DNA of 64,000 nt from Heterocephalus glaber (GCF_000247695.1 NW_004624848.1:1619940-1683939), one strand, 5' to 3'. Shown: positions 11,261-24,926, counted from the stretch's first letter. The notes: generated from the sequence alone by a model not told the origin. A program made the numbers and translations.

Positions 11261-13539
11261 ATTCTGAAAGAATTTTGTCATCATACATTCTCTATCATTT
11301 CTTTTGTTATGTTCCAAGAGTTTCCTTAATTTTATTTTACAATTTTAAATTGAGTAAAATTTAATTCTCGGTGCTAGAAATAAAAATTATTACAAGCAAC
11401 TAAAGGCCTACATTCTCAAAAACATTATTGATAAGTAATACTTTGATACCATGATATGTGCTAGATTAAAGCTACTAAGAACCTAACCTGTTCTCTTGGT
11501 ATCCTGATTCACAGAATTTACAATTTAATTTTTTTTAATTGAATGTGGCCTTTCAAGCCATGGCTACATTTCCAAAAAGTGATATGTTCTACACTTTCAG
11601 TGTGAGGTTTAGCTTACTAAGTTTGTTAATGTTTAAATAAGGAATCACTAAATTTTATTATAAAATATAATAGGTTTATGAGAACAAAGATTTTATTCAT
11701 CCCAACCCTATGGTAAAACTAAACTTTAAGGAGATTATTTGTACTATAAATGAACTATTCCCTTCACATTCTATTAATTTAAGTGTGTAGAAATGATTGA
11801 CTGTTCTGCTACAGGATAAAACATGAAAGCTAAAATGTGTATATTGCTACGACTCAGGGTTATCTTTTTATAACTTTATGACCACATGGGTTATCTGGTT
11901 GTATAACATGATAAGTTGTGTGCATTAAGTGAAATAAGTAAAGACAAAACCATGAAATATTTATGGCACCCAGCTCAGAGAGCAGATTACGGTCTGTCAA
12001 TAAATACTTGAGTACTGAGTTTATCGTACACTCAGTCACCCCAACTTGGCTGACACCAGAGTCTGGCACTTGTGTACCCATAAATGCCTATCAGTTTCCT
12101 GGGCCTTGTGATTAGATAAAGAACCACAAAAGGGTCTTCTGAAAGTACCCCACACTCATTGCTAACAAATACTGCACCACCCAAATGAGAGATTATTTAT
12201 TATTTTTATCATCTGTTATCAGAGATTCACAGTGCGGGGGACCAGACGTGGCAACAGAGACGCCTTAAGTCATGTTCGTGACCTCTGTTCCATCCTTAAA
12301 ACTGAATCCAGCACCTTTTCGGTGATCGCTGAACTAGTCTGATAGGTTGAAATGTGGCTCTGGTGGACAACTGTCAGTGCTGGAGTCTGTTGGGCTTTGC
12401 CCTGCTGGCCGCTCAACTGACCTGGCTGGAGCTGGGGATTTGTGATGATGGCACAGGAGGCGTTGGGTAATTAACACGACCCCTTCAGGAACCTGACCCT
12501 TAGACATTGGGAAGAACAAACAAGACGGCATGCAAGTAGGGCCCCACACTGCATACCCACAGTGATTTGCTGATTTTGGTTCTGAAGAGTGCTTTTTGGA
12601 GAAGTGGTTCATACACTTATGGATTTTATGCTCTCACAAGCTTTGTTGCCTCTGTGTTAAGGTTTACTCTGACAGTGGACCCACAGCTGCGTTGCCCCTT
12701 GGTCTTGATTCACACCACTCTCCATTCTGGCCTAACGCATGCCTACAGAGGGGCAAGAGCTGATGAGTGAACATTTGACAAGTGGTTATGCTTTTAAGCC
12801 CTGCAGAATGTTTTGAATTATCATCGTATATTGCTAAATGACATCCTTCCCTCCACAGACTCCCTAACACTTAGGAGCAGGGCAGCGGTCCATCAATCTT
12901 ATCGGAGCCTCAGATAAATGAAAGCCAAAAGGAAGAAAGCACGCCTCTCAAAGAACACACTAAAAGCTCCCGTGGTATTTGCTCCGGGCAAGTGCCCCTC
13001 CAAGCCCTGGTCACCTCCCATACTTCCCTTGTGCTTTTTTTTTCTTTCTGTCAAGGCTGAGCTTTCATATTAGCAGGCTTGGTTCCCTAGAGGCCGTGGT
13101 CTGGCTGATTGCAAGCCCACCACTGCAAAATAGGGCCATAGGTGCTGTTGGCCACACAGTTTTTAAACTTTGTAAAAATAAAAATAAAATAGAGTGAAAG
13201 TCCTTGGTAGACTTAACTTCCTGTCTAGAGTTTTCCTGTGGGTCCTTAGGCCGATGCCAGACAATGCTGCCTCTGCTCATTAAGATTTCATAGGAATCCA
13301 GTCATTCCATATAATTTCGTAGGAATCCATTTTCCTTTGGCTTTCTCTAAAACTCAAGTCGAGCTGAACTAACTTCTCATTGGTGGCCTGTTACCTTTGC
13401 TACTGCCACAGGCTACACAGTCGTGATTCATAAATGAGAAAACTAAACACCCAGTAGTGACACCGAGTATTCTCCTGACCCTGAAAAAGTAGGCTGCATA
13501 GTCAAGGACACATTCTTGCCTTGCTAAAGATCTGCCCTG

Positions 13540-13600
13540 ATTTCTTCTTCCTCTTCCCTTTCCTTCCCTCCCTCCCTCTCTTCCTTCTTTTTTTTTCTTT
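13540..13600. repeat. Pyrimidine (CTTCC)-like tract
   Basis: An uninterrupted C/T run of TTCC and CCCT units ending in a T-rich segment. The next 50 bases may be a decayed ID SINE, but I could not support that. Confidence 0.85.
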
Positions 13601-15754
13601 CAAAGGAGGAGATTGAATTAGGCATTAGTGATACACCCACTATACTACTATAAAGAACTTAGTACAACTTTTTATAAGCATTAATGTGTATAAGCAGGTT
13701 TACCTGCTTTGATGATGAAACAATGAATATTTTGCATCTACTCTTTATAAAATACAGAGAGAATTTTAAGTCATGTTACGTTTTCTCCAGAACAAATCAC
13801 ACAGAAAGCTTGTTTTTGAACTTCTAATATTTCACAAGTAAAAAGATAGCTGCAGCCTCCTTTGGAAGTATAAATGGATATCTAATCCTGATCTACCTTT
13901 AATTTTCAGTGTTTCTGATAACTATGTGTCTCAGAGGTAAATCTTCAATATATTAGTTTAATAGTCTTCACAAACAGTTTTTGCTATTACTTTTTATTTT
14001 AGTAGGTTGTTACTAAAACAACCAACTAAGATGATTTCCTCCTCCTCCTTCTCTCTCAATTAACAAGCGACAGGACATACTGCATAGCAAGGCAGGGGGG
14101 ATGTTATGTTGGATGAAGTGATGCTGATCCAATATGTATTGGAAGGTTTTATGTTTTATAAATACAAACACTTTTCTTTATAATGTTAAGAATTCAATAT
14201 CATTCTTGGATTCCCAGGTATCTTAGAATAAATCACAAATAAAATTTATGTCTCCATTTTACTATATTAAGTTGGGTATTATAGGGTAAATCTAGTTTTA
14301 GGAATAGTAGCATAAGACAATGACCTAAAGTTATAGGTAGTTGCAATTAAAAAAAAAGAAAAATGCAAGGTTTATAAAATAAAATTTACTTTTTTAGCAT
14401 TTAATGGTTTTTTGAGAATTAATTATGGAAATATTATTCTCCAATAATGCCCCATTAATAAGTAATAAAAATAAATCTGTACAAATTGATCCCAAATGAT
14501 ACATATTCAGCTTTTATGATTGTGAGTAAGGAGTCAATAATGTCTTTAATGTTTTTCTTTCCTGCTAAAAGAGAGAGGCAGAGAAAATGGCCAGTAGATT
14601 ACTGGTGAGAGATTGTTTGAGAAGAAGTGAAGCAAAACTGAAATAAAACAGCACAAGGTTGTTTCTGCTTGGAGGCCACACGCAGTGAGCACTCAACGCA
14701 TTTCACAGCCTTCAGAAAAGAACATTTCTTGTTTAATTTTGGAGTAATTTATAATAGATTAGATATGCTGTAGTCTTTGTAGTGCAGCACAAGCACTATT
14801 ACTTAAAATGCTAAGAGACCTGCAAGGGCTGAAAATAACCTCTTTTTCATCCAATATCAAAGTACCTTATAAAAGTCTCATTTCCCAGCCAGCAATGTCT
14901 AAACCACATATTTTTGTCAGAAAATGGCTTTAGATAACTATACCTATTTTAAATGAAATATGCAAGTCCACATCTGTCCCTTTTTAGTGTTTTTTATTTA
15001 ACATATACAACCAATTTTCTTTGGTATATTTCTATATATAATACATTTTTTAAAATGCTTATGAAATTTTAGGGTTTTGTTCTTCTCCCTACAATCCTGT
15101 GAACATTATAAAATTGATTAAATTATGACTAATTTTTCTTAAATAGTTTATTGAATGTTGTCTTTTAAGTGTTTTAATATTGTTTCTCAATAGAATAAGA
15201 TAATATTTACAACAATTTATTACTCCTTTTTTCCATTTAGTGAACTTTTCTGTTTCAACAAGGAGAAATAATGTAGCCACCATGCCAAGTTAATGCCACA
15301 TATTTTTACCTTTTTCTTTATGGCCTAAAAAAGTGGGTAAGAGGGAAATCAAGAATCAATTGATAGCATACAGTGAAACTCATTTCTTTAATTTCCTTTC
15401 AAGATTGATCTATTATTTTATGATAGTAAATATTTTAAAAATACCTATACTCAGTGACACTTATTTGGATATTGATTTTTTTTTTAATTCTTGAGAGTAA
15501 AGTTATATCAAAAGATAAAATAATAATACAAAACAGTATAACCTTGTACATGATAGCACAGTTCTACCCTGGGTAGTCACGTCGTAACTCTAGGATGTTT
15601 GCTCCTCCAGAGTGGCTCTGTGAGTGTGTGGTCCCCAGTTAGGTCAGGGTGCAGGCCATTGTGCCTGGCTTCCAGGAGGCTGAGCAGGACACTCAGTGCC
15701 TGAGGAGCCATTTAGGAATGCAGGACTGATGGCCAGAGCAGTTATCTATTATGC

Positions 15755-15810
15755 GGAACAAAGAACAAAGGAACAAAAAGAACAAAGAACAAAGAACAAA
15801 AGAACAAAAC
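15755..15810 (+). repeat. GAACAAA-type short tandem repeat
   Basis: Roughly eight units of GAACAAA/GAACAAAG with length variation (AACAAAGAACAAAGGAACAA and so on). Confidence 0.9.
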
Positions 15811-16675
15811 AGCTACCTGGATACTGGAGGTGGAGGGACAGAAGAGGAGAGAGGACTTTTCTTTTCCATCTCTTCTGGCATATGCCAGTAGATTACTCCA
15901 CTGTTGTTTCCTGTAAAGAAAAGTCTTAACTGAAGGCCACATTTGCTTTTGAGTTCAGCTTAAGAAAGATTCCAACCAGCTCTCTAGGCTTCAGTTGCAG
16001 AGTTCACATTCTTACATGAGGCGGGAGCACGCCTAGAGGAAGGCTACTGGGAGGAACATTGAAAACCCAAATCTCATGAGGAAAACATCACTGACAGAAT
16101 AGACTCAAGATTTTTAAAAAATTTAAATCTTCATAACAACCGCACTGCATTCCCATATTGTCATATTAAACTGGTTTCAGTGAGTGAACATTTATATGAA
16201 AATTTGTTTCAAAATAAATGTTTACTTACATGAAAAGAGGAGATTTTGGTCTTGGAATTTTTGTAGTATTTAGCAAATTAAAAAGGTATTTCAAGTATTT
16301 AACCTATACTGCGGTTTGAAGCACTTGTTGAATGATTAGATTTTACTAAAATATACAATGTACTTATGTAGTTATGCAAAGGGCCTTGAGATGACAGTAT
16401 TTTATTGCATCAGGGAAATTATACAGTTCCTATAGAGACTAAACTCTCTTGGCTAAGAGCTGTGAATTCATGGACAAATGAGATACATTTTTTGTGACTG
16501 TGCATAATTGAAACATGCCTCTGTTTAATCATCAGACATCCATCTCTTCCCTAAATCCAAAATTCAAGTTTGCCACTTAAAAGCTGATTGGACATCTCTG
16601 CCCCTGAACAGGCTTACTGACCATGGTATTTACTGCCTTGTGATCTGGTTGGGTCAGTACCTTAAAAAACAGAAA

Positions 16676-16790
16676 GCCAGGCATGGTAATTCCAGCATCC
16701 TGGGAGGCTGAAGCGAGAGAATTGCAAATTCAAACCCAGTCTGGGCAATGAGGTTAGTTAGGAGTGGAAGGAAAAGAGATTTTTTAAAAA
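16676..16790 (+). mobile_element. B1 half of a split B1-ID dimer
   Basis: GCCAGGCATGGTAATTCCAG through CTGGGAGGCTGAAGC to CCCAGTCTGGGCAATGAG is a 7SL-derived B1 in sense. It runs through an A-rich linker into an L1 3' end. The ID half lies just beyond that L1 (17066-17141). Confidence 0.8.
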
Positions 16791-16800
16791 GGAGGGGGGA

Positions 16801-17060
16801 TTGTGAAGTGCTGTGTATATGCCCAGAGTTCCTATGAGGAATGTAATTGTTATGTATTACAATCTTGTATGAAATATGTATGAATATGAATGAAGTGGTC
16901 TAAGAGATGCAGGGAGGGGGAATGAGGAAATGGAAGGGGATAAAAAAAAAATTAAGAAATGTCATGTACACATACCAGCTCTCCACTATGAACCTGATCA
17001 TTACATACTTCAAATGTGTACCAACAAAACAAAAAAAGCAAGAAAATATAAACAAAAATA
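16801..17060 (+). mobile_element. L1 3' end
   Basis: A purine tract (GATGCAGGGAGGGGGAATGA) is followed by ATGTCATGTACACATACCAG and AAATGTGTACCAACAAAAC, with an A-rich tail to about 17060. It is the same 3' UTR family as 7835-7998 and is strongly 5'-truncated. Confidence 0.7.
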
Positions 17061-17065
17061 GTTTT

Positions 17066-17141
17066 GGAAAGGTGTAGGGACGTAACCCAGTGTGAAGGCT
17101 CTGGATTCCATCCCCAGCACTCAGAAACAAAAACACAAAAG
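17066..17141 (+). mobile_element. ID half of a split B1-ID dimer
   Basis: GGTGTAGGGACGTAACCCAG, then GATTCCATCCCCAGCAC and an A-rich tail, matches the right half of the dimer. It shares CCCAGTGTGAAG with the intact dimer near 31.67 kb. Confidence 0.65.
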
Positions 17142-19029
17142 CTGTTACCCTCATCTCTTTTCTGGGTATATAAATCTTCACGGCCAATTCTGTAAATTGG
17201 GAGCTAAGTGGATTAAGACCCAAACTCTCCCCATAAAGTGTAAAAGTTTCTACTCGAGTTCCTCTCCCATAGCAAGAATAATATCACCACTTCCAACTCT
17301 ACTGGGGTTTACCAGTGCAGATATTTTCAGTTTTATTCTGTTCAGGGAGCAAATCTTGACAGGGAATAAGCCAGTCTTCTGCCAAAAAGGGAAATATATT
17401 GGGGGTGTCTGATAGTTTCATAACAGATTTCAAACAAAAGCCGAAGGACTGGTACACTGGTGAAATCCTGCTTTGTGCTGCTTAGCCAAGGGCTGCATGT
17501 CAACCACCAAGGCCCCAGAAAGCGGAGGAGGAAGCCCTGGCAGCAGAGGCTGTTGTGGCTTGACCCCAGGACCCAGGTCCTTCTGTGCAAAGGTGCTACA
17601 CACCCAGGTCAGGTTTTGCCTAAGGTGAATAAAAGTCCTCATGGGATACTTGGCTGTACCTTTCCTTATGCTTCTCCACTGCAGATAGTTTTTCAGGTGA
17701 GAGATGGCTGTCATCTCTTGCTTTAAAAAAACAATGTGATTGACATTAAGTACTTCCAAAGCAGGTGGCTGAAGAAAGCCAAGGCTTCTACTGAAAACTG
17801 TTTCTTCTTGTGGAAGAATAAGAAAGACATTGAAGTGACAGTTTTCTCTACAAGACCCTAAAATATAGTCTGAGATAAGAATTGAAAATAAATGTGCAAG
17901 GTTCCAAATCAGGTTGTGCAGTGTCTTCATACTTCCTCTGAAATTGAGCTGTGAAACTTTCATAGCATTGCTAAAGGAAATGCCTTTCTCCAGTGTAATA
18001 ACCTTCAGATAGTGGAAGAACTAAAAAAGTAATTTATACCTATTGGGTATAAATTAATTTAATAGCGTTGTGGCAGTTGTTTTAGAGAAAGAAATATGCA
18101 AGACACTGAAGTGGTAGAGAGAGTTTTGCATGCCAAAACTTGACTTTCCATACCTGAAGGAGGAGGCATTAAAATATATGACACATCCTTTGGATGAGAT
18201 GCTTTAGAAGTCATCGCAGACTTTCTGACACAAATATTTTTCTTTTCTTCTGGAATATGATGACTGACACTCTGAGTTACCTAATCCCATTACTGATCAG
18301 AGGAATACAACGAACTCCCAAGTCTACCCAGGTTTGGTTTTATTTTGGAATCAGAAAAATCTCTTTCTGACTTGGCCTTGTGCAGAAAACTGGCTTCTCT
18401 CTCAATCTGCTGCCTACGTGGCCCCTTTACAGTCACCTTTTATAACATAAAAAAATAGCTTACTGTTTTATGACTATATGTCATGCCACTAAAATGTGTA
18501 GCTTTAACAATACAAATTGAGAAAGTATGCACGCTTGCTCCACATTTAAGCTGCCTTCTCAGAATGTTAGGATCATGCTGTTCATTTATCTGCGGCTTAT
18601 GTTTTCTTTCCAGCACAATTCCTAATTACATAAAAGAGCTTCACTTGCCCTACACCAGTTCTTCTATTTTGCCTTCTTTACTTGGCATTAAGAGCAGGGC
18701 ATAATTTCATGTAACTGAGTAATTAATTTAAGAATCTTAACTCTTTAAAAATCTTAACTCTTAGTATGATCCTTAGACTTTTCTGTTGTGATGGTCTTTC
18801 ATCTGAGTTTTGCTTACTTATTTGTATTTGAAAGGCTGTGGTAAGATGTGATTTTGATTAAAGATAGTATTTATTCATTTAACTTTGAGCTAGAATATGT
18901 ACTTTTGTCTTTGAACTAGAAATGTGTATTAAGTTGATAAAAATCAGCCTACATATACAGATAATGATAGTACTGTATATATCATTTGTTAAAGATGTAA
19001 CTGTTGTATTGGATTCTTAGTTGCAAGTT

Positions 19030-19200
19030 TTTTCATTTAGTCTTTATAGCAACTCCACAGGAAATTATCCTCATTTTACCTGGGAGGAAATATGCTCAGA
19101 AAGAGACCAAAGATTGGCTATGGTTCAGAGCAAATAAATGCAAAAGGCATACTAGACCCATAATTTCACCCATAGTACAGTATCTCCTAGTCCACTCTTG
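19030..19200 (-). mobile_element. MIR SINE fragment
   Basis: TATCCTCATTTTACCTGGGA and GCTCAGAAAGAGACCAAAGA follow the reverse MIR core. Diverged. Confidence 0.45.
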
Positions 19201-20994
19201 GCCTTTGATTTGGAGATAAATGTAAATTGACACACATTTGTTAGAAAACTAAAAAGAGAGATCCTGTATAGCTTCCACCTAATTTTCCTCTCTGGTGACA
19301 TATTCTTGCATAAATTATTATATACAGATGTTCTTCAATTTATAGTAGTTCAGCTATCGATTTTTCAAGTTTCAGGTGGAAAAGTGATACACATTCAGTA
19401 GAAAGTAAGGATTTTAATTTTGGTCTATTTGTGGGCTAGGGGATAGCAAGCCTGCTGGGCAGGTGGAAACAGCACATCTACAAGCCATTCACAATACACT
19501 GAGAGTTTACAACCAAAACTACACTGGACTGTTTTGCCAAACTCTGATGTTTGGGCCTTAGGTGTATTAAATGCATTTTTGACTTAAGGATATTTTCAGT
19601 TTACAAAGGATTTGTTGGGGGTGTAAACCATTGAAAATTGAGGAGCATTTGTGTTGTATATCATAAACTTGCAAATTGATACAATCCATGTACCTCAGTA
19701 AGGAATTTCAAATAAGCAAAAAATACAAAACACCATCAAAAGTATTAAATGAAGATATTATGTAAAAGAATTTTGGTAAATACGTTTCAGAAAGATATTT
19801 GATTAGTCCATAGTTTTAATAGTAGTTCAATCTAAAATAACAAAAGAGGATTTTAGAATTGCAAAATGGCTTCAGAAATATTAATTTAGGTCTGGAGCAA
19901 CACTTTTATTCTGAATTAGGGAATCATAGTCTCCCTCACATAAAACTATACAGTGTGCTGAAGAACCACTATTTCAGTTTAAGTAGAATATCTATCATAG
20001 ATTAAAGACTACAAAATCAAAAATAGTACCACAAATCACTCCTCTTGATGCAGGATTCAAGGTGAACATGTGAAACATAAATAGCCACTATAAATAAGCC
20101 CATGAATAATGTTTTGCTACCTCTAAGACAGAGATTAATGAAGTTTTAGGATGCTAGGAGCTCAAGATATAATTTATAGCTTTAAACTCATGTCAAGATT
20201 GAGAACTGATTGCTTAAAAAGCCCTTGAGTTCTACAGAGTAGATTGATGACTTTTGTGCTACTCTCTTCTCATGCAAAGTGTATATAATTTGGTTCCAAC
20301 AGGTATGGTATGTGGCAGTATTTACATATTAAATGTAACTGGAAATATGAACAAGTCAAACTATTTCCAAAGTGAAAGACACTGAACTGTGGTATTTTTG
20401 AAGCACTTACTAATTTTATATTTCAGTGAAAGCTGATTCAGGAACACATTTGGAGCTGTTAGCTAATCTGTTAGTTGATTTGAGTAGTTCAGGTGGAGAG
20501 TCCTAAAAGGAATACAAATATTGACAAACATTTAATATTAATTTCACTCCTCTTCATTTGGAGCCAAGAGCTTTCAATTTTTAAAGTAGGAATTTGTTGA
20601 TTATACTTGTGTTGTGTTTCTTCCAAATATCACAGACATAATGCCTCAATTATGACTTTTAATTTGGCCTTCTTTAAGAAAAATGAGAACTCAAAGATAC
20701 TTCTTGAAACAATCTAAATATAGAATTCTCCTAGGATTTTATGAGCTGTTTTAGATTTTACAGTTGTCTTTCATCCCTATATAACAGTAATTTTTATATG
20801 AACTCATTTTATATGGAGTCTTTTTAAAACATTCATCTGATTATCAAAGTGGAATAACTCGTATTTGCTTGGATTACATAATATTTAAATAGCTTAATAA
20901 TTGCAATAACAAGTACTACTGGTATAAGTACTTTTGGGAACAAATGTCACTATCTCCTAGTAAATGTACTGCTCAACCGAGAAAGCAGAAAAGA

Positions 20995-21075
20995 TGTCTG
21001 CCGGTGGAGTGCAGGAGTTATGCACATGCTCAGTCAGGGCCTTGCCTGCACATGCGCAGTAAGATGGTGAGGCAG
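20995..21075. promoter_or_regulatory. Candidate NRF1/YY1-type cluster
   Basis: Two near-identical 14-mers, TGCACATGCTCAGT (21021-21034) and TGCACATGCGCAGT (21047-21060), lie 26 bp apart. The second resembles an NRF1 site and is followed at once by AAGATGG, a YY1-like core. The surrounding 400 bp keeps several CpG, including CGTATCGATACGG and GATCGATCG-type sites, in an AT-rich intron. It could be an LTR remnant or a cryptic promoter. Function is inference only. Confidence 0.25.
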
Positions 21076-21443
21076 GTTAGATAAGTGAAGGTCGAATGGA
21101 ACCATAACTGTGCGCCTTTACCTTGCTGGCATTACGTATCGATACGGATGACCCTGTGTCCAGGAAAAATTGTAAATTAAATTGTGATCGATCGCAAGGC
21201 AACTAGTAACTGCGTGATGGAATGATGTTGCCAACAGTATGCCCAGCGTGGTGCAGACATGTAATGCATCTTTGTTCTCATCCATGATCTCTCCTGTGAT
21301 TTAGCGTCCTTGTTCCAGGCTGCAGATACAGACAGGAAACGGAAGGCCGCCTGAGGGTGGGAGGGCGCTTCCTACTGTGCAGCGCTCCGCATATGGAACT
21401 CCAGATGAAGATGTGTATTTTTATCTTTATTCATAAAATAACT

Positions 21444-21519
21444 GTTTCCTTCTTTCTCTCCGTTCCTTCTTCCCTGTCTTCCTTCCTTCCTTCCTTTCTT
21501 CCTTCATTCTCTCCCTTTT
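21444..21519. repeat. (CTTC)n pyrimidine microsatellite
   Basis: An imperfect run of TTCC and TTTC units. Confidence 0.9.
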
Positions 21520-22124
21520 ATTTTTCTTGAAGTGCTCCCTTGTCCTAAACTACTACTCTCTTGGCTTGTATTATTTTGAAAGTTTCGAAATGTTCATTAT
21601 GTTTCAAAATGTTGTCTATACTTTCCACACTGATTCTTTAGTTAAAAGCCAAGGTGGTGGTTGTTTTAAGTCTTCTCTAAGCTAAAACAACACCTTAGTT
21701 CAAATCATGTATTGTGCTTCCTAACACACAACGCGCTCCTCTGATGTAGAATGTGCTCCGATGAAGGAACAAGGAAGAGGGTGGTGGCCCTGTGTGAACC
21801 ATGAGTGCCTTAGCTGCTTGGCTTCCTGAATGTGTCAGCAGCCCCAAGGCTATGAACAGATAAAGCTGAAGAAACACAGTTTAAAGTGAGCCCAGGTTTA
21901 TTTTCCTTACAAGCTACCATAATTCACACTTAACCTGCACCCGTAGGTGCTTGGATGTAACAGTGTATCATGGAACAAATTACATCATCCAGGTTAATAA
22001 TAGTGTTCACTCCTCTGAGACCCTGAATGCGCCCAGGTGTCAATTACTCCTCAGTTACTGACCTTAGCTGTGGTCCTTTTCTGAGCTCTCACTCCTCCAA
22101 GTGGGTCATATTGTGGCTGTTTCA

Positions 22125-22290
22125 GACCTGACTTGATTTCCCACACTGCCACTAATCTACTTGTATAACTCTGGGCAAGTTTTGCCTACCCACAAAAAGT
22201 GAATGAGAAAAGCTGTGCCCTTTTTCGTTGTGAGGATTCAATATCCAATGCTTAGGTCAGTGTTTGGAGAGCCGCAGTTACAGTCAGGTT
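22125..22290 (+). mobile_element. MIR SINE fragment
   Basis: ACTGCCACTAATCTACTTGT, then ACTCTGGGCAAGTTTTGCC and GTTGTGAGGATTCAATATCC match the sense MIR core order. Confidence 0.6.
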
Positions 22291-22620
22291 TCCTGAACAT
22301 GTTCAGATTCTAAACCATTATCCTTCTCAAGTTTTAAAGCCATTTAACAATGATTCAACCAAAAGAAAAAGTTCTACAGTGTAATCATGGTTATACATAT
22401 GATCACATTTTAAAGTGTCATACACACACACATATATATGATTAAGAAATAATACTAAACCTTCATAAACAAAATCACTTTTGTTTTTCATTTCTTTTTT
22501 TAAAGATACTCGTCCTGATGCATTAAATTTATTTCACAAGCCTATTAAATGTATTACAACCTGAGTTTGAAAAAAAATTCTGACCTAGACCATATTATTT
22601 GAATTTCAGAGTATTCTCCA

Positions 22621-22690
22621 GGTTTGGGGTATAGCTCAGTGGTACAACAAATGCTTAGCATGCATGAAGCCAAAAACAATCTAAACACCA
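22621..22690 (+). mobile_element. ID-type SINE, truncated
   Basis: GGTTTGGGGTATAGCTCAGT, then GGTACAACAAATGCTTAGCA and TGCATGAAGCC match an ID start with box A. The box B half is decayed. Confidence 0.7.
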
Positions 22691-24799
22691 CACACAGGCG
22701 CACATGTACACACACAGGGACCCCAGGTGTATTTTTGCCAATATATTTACCATTCTGGAAAAATATCATACTGTACTAATACAGTATATATAAAATTCAC
22801 TCTTAACATTCAGAAAGTTAACATTAAAAATATTTTCCATTCTAACCTGCGAAACCTAAAATGGAGTTCAGCATTTTTCATCAATGAAAATTCAAAAGCT
22901 ATTCAAAAGTTATTCTTTTCAAGAACTTGTCCTTGATGGCTGTTTTTCAGAATTTTACTCTTTAATGATGATAGACGCTATTTATGGAATGCCCATTATT
23001 ATTGTTCTGTAATATTAAAATAGCTTTTGCAGTCATACACAATTGGTTTAGTTTTCTTCCTCACTTATCTTCGGGAGAACTCATAAGTCCTTTGGTGCAG
23101 AAATTCAGCCTTGAATTAGTGAACAACTCAGCAATTCAGAGTTTTCAGTGAAATTAGAGAAGCTACAGCCACAACTTAGGAATAGTTGCGTCTTGGTGGT
23201 GCATATATAATGGAGGAGGATGAGGTTGGTCTCCTGCCCCCCGTGATATAATTGGAAACACAGATGAAAGGTTTTTCACTGTTTGGACAGCCCTGTAGGC
23301 TTTCTGGCCTATCCACACTACATGGAGTAGGGCTTTTAGTGGCATTTTCTCTATGTGTTAATGGTATTTCTGCCTGAAGATAACGCATTTTTGGTAGAAA
23401 TAACTTGTCATTCAATTGACACATTTTGCTCAGGAAATGCTGGAATTTCAAAACAATTTCTGCTCATGCATGCTCACCTGTTTCCCTGCTCTTTGGTTTT
23501 CTGATTCTTGACATGTGTGTTTCTCTTTTTAAAAATATACTTTCCGACTTTTCATGGAATGTGACTTTCAAGTTTTGATTCAATTCCAAATTGGTTTCAC
23601 TGTTCCATTAACATATTTCTCATTTTCTTTATAAATAAATTCTATTAATACATTTGTATTTTCCTTCATGTATTTGGACCATAGTAGCAAAAATATCTGT
23701 ATTTTTTGTATTTTATCTAAATTTCAGATTACTCAGATAATATTTAATTGCTTTCCTACCCACCCATCCCCCTACCATGCTCTGAGAACATTAAGATGTT
23801 GAGTTGGTTATCATATTTGTTTTAAGCATAGACGACAAGGATCCTGGGTCTTTTCCTTGGAACCTTGGGATTGAAAGAAAATATTTATACATAGTAAGCA
23901 TGGAAAAACTTTTCCATATATTCTTTCTGGCCTCTATGAATAATAAATAGGAGGATTTCATTAGGTATATCAAAGTTGGCAAATTTCCCCAGAGTGTATT
24001 TGAAAGTTCCTGGCTAAGTGGAAATGAACCTTCTAAGCCAATCCTAGGCACCGGTATGGACTACTCAGGGAGCACATGGTGTTACTATTGTAAGCTTTGC
24101 CTTATTTAGCATTGCATCTAAAGTTGTCACTGCCAACATATATTATTACTCATAGAGCAGCTTCATTGCTTTATATAATTGAAGTGTAGAAAGCTAAATA
24201 AACATGCAATTTTAAGACATACTTCGTAGAAAATCTATGTTTTATGAATTTAGTAAATTTTCCCCCAGTTAATGTGCCGATCAATTCTGTGGAATTTAAA
24301 TTTTATTTTTATAACCTGTTTTATTAGGTCATTTTGGAACATTCTTTATAATATTTCTTCTGTTTTGCTTCTTAATTTCCTAAAGCTGTTGTTTCTATAT
24401 ACTTGATTAAAAGAAAATTCATTTTTTGAGGACTCTTAGTTTAGACTTTTAGGGCATGTCAAACTCAACAGATTCATGTTTGCATTTCCAGGTTCCCAAT
24501 AAATATATGATAATTTGACTATAAATAATAATAATTAGACTTCTTTGCAGGTCTGATTGCAGTTTATCTAAATGGCTTTAGATCAGATTCTGTTTTACTC
24601 ACTATTCTATTTTCGCTTCAGAGCAGAGTACCAGTACATGGTGAGACTCTAGAGGTTAAAGCAAATTCATGAATGGGGACACACCTTCCACGGATGTTCT
24701 AGTGACAGAAACAAACCCTCCTGGGGAAGCCAACAGCACAAGGTCATTAAGTCTCACTGGCTGAAAGAATACCAGCCTTTGCGCTGTCTTGAGAAAATT

Positions 24800-24926
24800 T
24801 CTTTTTGTTTGTATTTTGAGTCAGGGTCTCACTATGTAGCCCAGGCTGCCCTTGAACTCCCAGTGCCCCTCCTCCCTCAGCTTCCCTCAGCTGGGCATTC
24901 AGGCGTGCACCACCATGCCTGGCTGT
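24800..24926 (-). mobile_element. B1 SINE
   Basis: Reverse B1: GTCAGGGTCTCACTATGTAG, CCCAGGCTGCCCTTGAACTC, and GCACCACCATGCCTGGC at the end. No ID half is adjacent, so this is a monomer. Confidence 0.85.

Noticed and set aside
13600..13650. Decayed ID SINE after a T-rich tract
   Set aside because: Only a vague resemblance; box A and box B words cannot be found.
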